Positions 56,097-64,000 of a stretch of DNA of 64,000 nucleotides are shown piece by piece. Below the pieces are notes generated by a model, which saw only the letters and a list, made by a program, of their open reading frames with translations, ran no database searches and was not told the origin of the DNA. The DNA is taken from assembly GCA_032622095.1 (NCBI GenBank), contig CP136062.1:201713959-201777958 (forward strand), read 5' to 3'. Position numbers and translations under genes: made by a program. This DNA comes from Siphonodentalium dalli. Lineage: Eukaryota; Mollusca; Scaphopoda; Gadilida; Siphonodentaliidae. Position 1 is the stretch's first letter. Every line of letters begins with the position of its first letter.

Positions 56097-59000
56097 TAGT
56101 CTGGACGATAAACTAAAATTTTAGGGTCAACCTAGAATAAATTCGGACTAAATTGGTTTATATATCATTTTGAAGAGGAAGATCTCCTCTATAACATATC
56201 TAAAATCCGCTTTGAACATTTTTTGTAATTCAAGATGCCGTCCAATATGGCTGCCATTTACCATTGCAATTTGATGCAATTATAGTGATAATATCGTGTC
56301 ATAAGTATACATTTTTGTGAAGCTATGACATAACGCCACCTTCTTATGCCAAAATTGGAACTCACTGCCCAAGATGGCAGCCAAAATGGCGAACGGAAGT
56401 GGAAAATGTTACGTTTTTTTTTACTGATATCTTTAAGATAAGTTTCTGCAGTTTGGAACTGGTTGAGAATTGTGACTTTATTTTGTATTTTCCATGTTAA
56501 TAGACCATTGGGGAAATAAATTAAGCCATAAGTTGGGTCTCCACCCCTTCCGATCATTCAAAAAATCGAGTTTACAGAACGCGGTATAACATTTCACAAA
56601 ACAATCACAATTTGGGATTCTAGTCATATTTCATCAAATATGAACAGGACTGTGTAATGTAAGTGATGCATTCTATTTCTTATGAATATTCCGACTCAAT
56701 GGTATCAAATTGTCACAAATGGTGGCCACAATATGAAAAATGGTAAATATTGCACCAGCGTGCCATGCAACTGCTTATAAGTTGTGTTCCGAAAAGGTTG
56801 TAAATTGTGACTCACTTGGTTATTAAAGATGCTACTTAATCAACTGATAACTAAATGTCATATTCTGGTTGTCCCAGTACATTATGAGGCATGATAAATC
56901 AGTTTAAAGGATGCAGTATGAATGTTTGCCGAAAACTTCTTTTGGGATTCTGTCTGTCTTTGAACGGAAATGGGCAGAACGTTGAAACGGAACTGAGAGG
57001 GATCATATTGTGTGGCTATTCTGGCCCATTAGTATAAAAATTTATTAACTTATATACTATTTTCATGAAAACCGTTTCATTCATATTAAATACCAAACGC
57101 CATTAAGAGACACTCTGATATGATCTCTCTATCGGTTAACATATCCTTGAGTAATAGCAATAGGAAATCGATAGTCACCCAAAGGTACACCAGTGCAACT
57201 TACACATGACCATGCAGTCACTCCATATATACATGAACACCACATAAATGAACATATGTCACTCACTTTATACACATACACCTCACCCACTACTACACAG
57301 CCACACATGGATATGACCATACACCCAACACATGGCCATATAGCCATGAGTAAACATGCAGGCACACCAGGTATACTCCTACACCTCACCCATGACCATA
57401 TAGTCACGACATGTATACCTATTCACTACATTCATGAACATACAGTAACATCCTGTATACATATTCGCCTCACCATTGGTAATACAGTCACTCCGTGTAA
57501 ATGTATATATTTGCCACATGCATGGCCATATAGGCACTCAAGATATACATCCAAACGATGACAATATAGTTTCTCTCGATATATATTATCGCCACATTCA
57601 TGAGCATACATTTTGTACATTACTTCTTGTATACATATTTGCCTCACCAGGGGTCATAAAGTCACTCCCTGCATATATATTTGCGACACACATGGTCATA
57701 TATCCACTCAAAATATACATATACACCAAACCCAAAACCATAGAGTCATTACATGTATATATAGTATACATATAAACCTCACCAATGGCGTTACAGTCCT
57801 TCTAGATATACCAATGTCCCGCACCGCACACGCGGCCATTCATACACTCCAAACGTGCATAGAGACCTCACCATGACAATTCAGCCTCTCGCTGTATACT
57901 CATAAACCACACTCGTGATCATACAGTCACTCCCTGTATACCAATTCACCCACCATTAATTTTGCCACACTGGCACTCCATATATACATATTGGACACAT
58001 CATGGCAATATAGCCATGCAAGATATACAAGGGCTCGCGTCTTTCAGGTAATGAGTCGAAACGTAAAGTGACATTTGCTTAGTATGGCACATAGTCAGCG
58101 ATCTGCAACTGATGTTGATCTTATCCAAACATTTTGGCATCTTTTAAACTCATTGGGAGTAATTTCCAAAAATGTCTAAACTCTACGTTTGGCATAAAAT
58201 AAAATCTTGTTTTTGTGGGGTACGTTCCAAAACTATTTTCAAAATTCCATTAAACTGCTCCAGGACCCAGCTTCCAACTCAACATTCATGTCATTAGAAC
58301 CGGGATCAATTTGTCTGCGAGAAATAAGGGACCTTGGTAATCATATATGTAGCCTCGAATATTCTGTAGTATACCTAACAGACATCCTCCCCTTTCTTTT
58401 GACATCCATACATTTATGTACCACTATCATTGTGTGGGGAATAGGATAGGATATAAGCCATTATTTATTTCACTATGCTTATACTGACAAACGGAAAGGC
58501 CTTATGGTCCGTCAGCCAGTGCTCCATTCTGACTTGTTATTGTCCTTCTGGAGGGCTAGGTGTGATTTTCGTTGACGCGGACAAATGTGTCACCTTGTCA
58601 GATACCCACTTACATATATTTGTTAGCCTATATTTACCTGTATTGGTTGGTTGTCTGTATTGGTTAACCTATGACCATAGTCACTCCAGGTGTATATATA
58701 CCTTATCAATTACCATACAGTCCTTCTAGATATGCCTATACCCCACACACACGGCCATTCGTAAACTTCAGACTTGCAAAACTATAGCTCAACCATGATA
58801 ATTCAGCCACTCGCTGTATTCTTACACACCACATCCACGAGCATTCAGCTATTCACTGTATACCGCTACACAGCAGTGGCAATACAGCCACAACAGATAA
58901 ACATGTACATCCCACCCATGACCATGATGTCACGATCTATATACACAAGCCTGCCAGTGACTATCAAACTGTACTCCAAGTATGCATATATACTTCAACA

Positions 59001-60800
59001 ACATTGACCCTGCAGTCATTCCATGTACACATATACACATTGCCCATAACCATACAACCACTCCATATTTATCCATACACCCCATCCATTACCATACAGC
59101 AAACGTGTGTATACATATACACCCACCCATGACAATACAGCCACCCAATGTACACCTGTACATCCCACCCATGACCACACAGTCACTCCATATATACATA
59201 CACAACAGAAAGATAGACAATGTAGCTAATCTCGCTATACACATACACCACTTCAATGGCCAGACAACAACTCCCTGCATACATGTTCACCTCACACATG
59301 ACGGTCATGACCATAATCTACTCCTTATATACATAAACAACTCAACGTGGCACCCCATACATGACCATATAGTCATACATTGTACAACTATTCATATCAT
59401 TCATGAATACAATAACTCCCCGTATACATACTCACCTCACCTATAACCATACATTCAACAGGCATACACAATCTATTAAGTTGATCAATGTTGATTACAA
59501 TGGGCCAGAGTAGCCACATACTATGATCCCTCTCAGTTCCGTTTCACCTTTCTGCCCATTCCAGTTAAAAAAAAACATGGACAAAAATCCCAAAAGAAAT
59601 TTTCAGCAAAATCCATACTGCACCCCTCAAATGAACTTCCATGCCTATTAAGGTTCTGTGACAACCAGAATATCACATTTAGTTGACTAAGTAGCATTTT
59701 TAATAACCAAGTGAGTCACAATCTGCTACCTTTTCGGAACAGCAGTGAATAATGTTCGGAATATATGTGACAAATCAACATTTTACCAAATTTGGTTGCC
59801 ATTTTGCAAGCCATCTTGAGCAATATTGTCTAAAACACATCAGTGTGACACAGTTAGCACATATCAAAATAATAAACATCGCTGATACCAACAAAGAAAT
59901 TTCCATTTCCAAAAAATGTTTCAAACCTGAAGAGTGATTTTTTGCCGATTTTGATGCAAAGTTTGTGACAGAAAAAAATGAATAATTCTGGTGATTTTAG
60001 TGGTTTCAATGGTAACAATTAACCAAGGTGCATCAGAAATGTTGGTGTTCAATGTATATAAGACAGAATAGTCAACTGTGTGCATCAACAACTTATAAGC
60101 AGTTGCATGGCACACTAGGACAATATTGAGAATTTTCCATATTTTGGCCGCCATTTTGGAAGCCATTTTGATCCAAAGTGACGATTTTTGTAACATTGAG
60201 TTGGAATATCCATAAAAAGTAGAAAGCATTACTTACATTGCACAGCTCTTCCAATTTCTTGATGAAATATGACTAGAATCCCAATGGTGATATTTTGTGC
60301 TATGTTATACCGCGTTCTGTAAAATCAAATTGTTTAGCGATCGGAAGGGGTTGGGAGCCCATGAATAGCATATTTCTTTGATCCAATGGTCAGTTAAGAT
60401 GTTAAATACAAAATAAAGTCAAAATTCTCAACCAGTTCCAAACAGTAGAAACTTATCTTAAAGATATTAGTAAAAAACGTAAAAATTTCCACTTCCGGCC
60501 GCCATTTTTGCGGCCATTTATGACGGGGAGTTCCAATTTTGGAATACAACGGTGGGGTTATGTCTTAGCTTCACAGAAATGTATACCAATGTATACATAT
60601 GACAAGATTTTCTCACTATAATTTGCGTAGAACTGATTTAACGGAAATGGCAGCCATCTGGGACGCCATCTTGAATTACAATAATTGCTCAAAGCGGATT
60701 TTGGATATGTTATAGAGGATATATTTCTCTTCAAAATGGTATACAAACCAATTTAGTCCAAATTTATTCTAGGTCAAACCTTTATTCGACCAGACTAAAA
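56097..60800. mobile_element. Long-inverted-repeat (foldback-like) element E2
   Basis: The left arm (56097 to about 57045) and right arm (about 59478-60800) are reverse complements with indels. Outer blocks are CCTAGAATAAATTCGGACTA against TAGTCCAAATTTATTCTAGG, and inner blocks are GAAACGGAACTGAGAGGGAT against ATCCCTCTCAGTTCCGTTTC. Arms contain repeated GGCGGCCAT/CCAAGATGG words. The right arm is longer. The interior is a 2.2-kb degenerate minisatellite. No transposase frame; ends are set by loss of arm similarity. Confidence 0.8.
57180..59470. repeat. Degenerate ~60-bp minisatellite inside E2
   Basis: Variants of CATGACCATATAGTCACTCC and GTATACATATTCACCTCACC recur every 55-65 bp in 57190-57990 and again in 58660-59460, with a less repetitive stretch (58020-58650) between. 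The long open frames (up to 154 residues, His/Ile/Thr-rich) arise from stop-poor repeat units and are not proteins. Confidence 0.82.
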
Positions 60801-61081
60801 TGAGGTCACCAGGTCCACAGTAATTCTTAAAACGACTTCTTCTCAAGAACCATCAGGCCTATTTAGCTTATATGTGAAATGGAGGGCTTGGTTTTGGTGA
60901 CTGGCTAGTGGGTCAAATATGGCCGCTGCAGCAAGACTCTTAAAAAATTTATAATTTTTTTTTTTTAAACTTGAACTCCTTGCTCAGTTTAACACAAAAT
61001 GAAAAACATTAAAAAATAAAATAAATTAAAATTTAATTTTTAAAAAATAATTAAACATTTTTTTTTATAAAAATATATTAA

Positions 61082-61380
61082 AGGGGTACTGTACGCCGTT
61101 TTCAATAAATTCCTGGTAATAACCACGATCTAATATCGATAACATATAGAAAAATAAGTAATTTGAGTCGAAGATGTTTTCTGGAGCCATAAATAAAAAT
61201 TACGAATTTCCATGTACAACAAGTAATAAAATTAATTGAGGTATAGTGGATTGGGCAACGCGTGGCACCCATGATCGTGTGAAAAAAATATGTTGATACG
61301 GGAGTTAAACTCAAGCCACTCACTGACTTGTGACTATACAATAACTTAAATGAGTAATGGGACTAGTATGCAAATACTGT
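61082..61380. mobile_element. AGGGGTACTGTAC family MITE, copy 4, right end lost
   Basis: TTAA at 61078-61081, then AGGGGTACTGTACGCCGTTT. The interior shares GAGTCGAAGATGTTTTCTG and TCAAGCCACTCACTGACT with copy 2. Similarity ends near 61380 without the expected right terminus. Confidence 0.82.
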
Positions 61381-61849
61381 CTACCCTTCTACTATAAATT
61401 ACAACACAAATTTATGCAAATAGCCAGAGTATGTGCTTTATTGTGCAAAATCAGGAAAGAGGCATATCACAAACAGCTGGTATTATTTCTGCGTTAAAAC
61501 AGATGAAAACACATTCTTTGGGGAAAAAACCCTCTGAAAGCATGGAACAATACCTCATACATGACATGAATATAACATGAATCAATTTGTATCATGACAA
61601 AGTAATATAATATACATTGATCTACTAGTTTGTATATATCAGATTTATTTTTGTTTGTTTGTTTGTTTTTGTTTTGCCTTTATTGTGTGCTATACTTTTG
61701 TATAATATATTTGTTGTCGAACCATTCGCTGCAAGCAGACTGGCTAAAGTGATCTATTTCACTCATAATGCCCAAGGCGTAAACACATTTCAATTGTAAT
61801 ACTGCTCACTCATAATTAACCATTGACAAATTATAGTATTGGTCTGTCC

Positions 61850-62880
61850 GTCCGGGCGGGCAGGCGGGCGTCCGTTAACCTGTTGTCCGGATGATAACTT
61901 TAGTTTGAGTGAACCAAAATTAGTAAAAATTTGGTATGTGGGTTTATTAGCCGAAAAGTAAGTTCAATTTCGAATTTGGGTTCCGCCCGCCAATTTTCAC
62001 CGGAGTTATGCCCCTTATTTGATGTTTTTTTACTTAGAAAATCCTTGAAATTTGTTGTCCGGATGATAACTTTAGTATAGTTTATCGGAATGAATCCAAA
62101 TTTGGTATATTACTTTCTCCCACCAAAACACAGGTCAAGTTCGAACTTGGGTTCTGTCCGACCATTTTTGGCAGAGTTATGCCCCTTTTTCGACTCAGAA
62201 AATTCAGTTTTTCTTATGTTTTTTGATTTCCGGATGATAACTCGATTTTGGAATGTTTATACGCAAAACCCGTTTTTTTGTGGATTACATATATCGAAAT
62301 ACAGCTCAAGTCCGAATTTCGTTTTAATCCGATAATTTTGCGAGAGTTATGGCCCCTTTTTTTATGTAATTTGACTTAGAAAATCCCTGAAATTTGTTGT
62401 CCGGATGATAACTTTAGTTAGAGTGAACCGATTTCAATCAAATTTGGTATGTGGGTTTATTTGGAGAAAAGACAGCTCAAGTTCGAATTTGGGTTCCGTC
62501 CGCTAATTTTCACCGGAGTTATGCCCCTTATTTGACGTAATTTGACTTAGAAAATCCCTGAAATTTGTTGTCCGGATGATAACTTTACTAGAGCTTATCG
62601 GATTCAATGATAATTTGGTATCTTACTTTCTCCCACCAAAACACAGGTCAAGTTCAAATTTGAGTTCCGTGCGCCAATTTTTACCAGAGTTATGCCCCAT
62701 TTTTCCAGCTTCCGCCGACCCAAGAGAGGGCGTATATTGCGCGCCCAGCGTAGCTCTTGTTCTTATTAATAGCCACATACGTATCCAAATGTAAGCATGG
62801 ATGGATAGATGTCCGGATGGACAGACGGATTAAGTCAATACAGTATACCCCCTTTCTCTTCGAGCGTGGAAGTATAATTA
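61850..62880. repeat. Minisatellite of about 171 bp, five to six units
   Basis: TGTTGTCCGGATGATAACTT recurs at about 61881, 62053, 62229 (variant), 62395 and 62566. Each unit also carries CAAGTTCGAATTTGGGTTCC and GAGTTATGCCCC. It is preceded by TCCGTCCGGGCGGGCAGGCG and followed by GCGCGCCCAGCGTAGCTCTT. The style is common in mollusc-like repeats. Confidence 0.85.
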
Positions 62881-63069
62881 TTTGAGCTTTGAATTCTTGT
62901 TGGGTACTGATATATGGATTCCTGTGATAATATTTTTGATAAATTATCAGTTATAAATGTAACAGGTGTTACTATGTTATGTATATATAACTTTTTTGTC
63001 TATGCAAATGTGGTGTAGATACATTATGCTGATAATTTCAAGGAAAAGGTATCGGTGGGTGCCAGCATG

Positions 63070-63093
63070 GGGGGGGGGGGGGGGTGGGGGGGG
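63070..63093. repeat. Poly-G tract
   Basis: A run of G interrupted by a single T; likely to be length-unstable and prone to sequencing error. Confidence 0.95.
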
Positions 63094-63099
63094 GATAAA

Positions 63100-64000
63100 C
63101 CTTCCCCAAAATTTGTAACTACATTTGAGGAAAATGAATTCACTTGTACTCTTAAAAATATGCCATTTGGAGTTTTGATCCCCCTACTTTGATCAAAATT
63201 TTCAACAGTTGGAAATATCATGCCTGATACAACATTAGTTGTAAATTTGATTTTCTTTTCAAGTATTGTTCTCATAGTTTGATATTCCAATCGGTATTTT
63301 TTCTACTTCCGGTTAAACTGTTGGATCGAAATGGCCAAAAATTTTAGTTGAGTTTTTTCAACGAGAGGCCGATCACGATCGGCAGATGTTTAACCCATAC
63401 CTTGATGATGGGGATTAGCTATTTTTATAAATACTTACACCAACCTTTTCATGAGTGCAAAAGTTTCAAAAATTCACACTTTATATAGTGATCGTGTGAA
63501 AAATATTTAGTTATCACATTGTGTCAACGGGATTGGTAGAGGATGTTAATATTTTTAAGCAAATAAACCAAATGACCCTCACTATGCAGGTTAGGGGTGT
63601 GTTATCATAAACTATGCCAGAACTATAAAAATAATCAATGGAAATATTTGAGTTATCAAATTGGATAGTATAGGGTTAATCTTACCCAAACTAATGAACC
63701 GATAAACACAAAATAGTCTATAAAAAGCATGTCATTGGATTTAGAAACCCATACAATAAGTCAGTCTCAAGAATACCAGCACCGTTAATATTATCCTGGA
63801 GCCCAAATGCAATTGAGGGAATTTCAAAATAAGACATTTCCTCTAATGATGAATATTCAATTGGTGATTTATTGAGACCCTTACTGAACCTGGCTCAAAG
63901 TGAAAGGGATAATATTATATCTGTCTATCGCATAATATGTGACTATGGAATGGTTAAATTTTAAACCCAAATCCATGCAAATCAAAAGTGGATCACCTGG
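63100..64000. other. No recognisable feature
   Basis: AT-rich DNA to the window edge; no gene or repeat identified. Confidence 0.45.

Noticed and set aside
57129-59446. His/Thr/Ile-rich frames of up to 154 residues
   Set aside because: Arise from the degenerate minisatellite inside E2 and lack start context, homologue or compositional support.

Overview
The window looks like animal nuclear DNA. It is AT-rich and gene-poor, with split coding sequence (polypyrimidine-AG acceptors, GT donors), dead non-LTR reverse transcriptases, and dense small inverted-repeat transposons and minisatellites. Some repeats, such as GGGGGTATACTGG followed by a run of TCCGT, and TTAGCTCACCTGAG, resemble ones I associate with marine invertebrate genomes, molluscs especially. 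I therefore infer a lophotrochozoan, probably a mollusc; this is moderate confidence and no marker gene proves it. I see no bacterial, organellar, rRNA, tRNA or CRISPR features.

The only convincing intact host gene is on the + strand at 37.7-46.2 kb. It is a C2H2 zinc-finger protein whose three coding exons (37754-38013, 43720-44538, 45020-46178) join in frame to a 745-residue product with eight fingers and a Gln/Asn/Ser-rich tail. The 5.7-kb intron between its first two coding exons holds a hAT-type MITE with a perfect 8-bp duplication, a fully palindromic mariner-type MITE, a 2.9-kb giant inverted repeat carrying a decayed transposon-type protein, and a TTAA-flanked MITE.

Layout: 0-7 kb, transposon pieces, a 592-bp TTAA MITE and a 140-bp minisatellite that switches orientation. 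7.9-14 kb, a long-inverted-repeat element with a minisatellite interior, running into 122-bp arrays inside a roughly 1-kb higher-order duplication. 14-20 kb, mostly unassigned DNA plus two minus-strand paralogous open frames of unknown function with a conserved leader and a CCAAT box. 20-28 kb, a foldback element, TTAA MITEs, two dead LINE fragments and an array of CTTAAG-centred palindromes. 28.6-33.7 kb, a second long-inverted-repeat element. 33.7-37.6 kb, unassigned DNA and a composite TTAA element. 46-56 kb, copies of the mariner palindrome, TTAA elements nested in each other, and 33-bp-arm palindromes. 56-61 kb, a third long-inverted-repeat element. 61-64 kb, another MITE, a 171-bp minisatellite and unassigned sequence.

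The main theme is a community of non-autonomous elements that target TTAA. One group ends in CCCTTT (piggyBac-like) and another in AGG(G)(G)TAC or similar. They insert into each other, into a mariner MITE, into a LINE and into the centre of a CTTAAG palindrome. The least explained items are the two-copy open-frame family at 16.9-19.8 kb and the long foldback elements with tandem-repeat interiors. All repeat relationships were found by eye, so their edges are approximate unless a target-site duplication is given.
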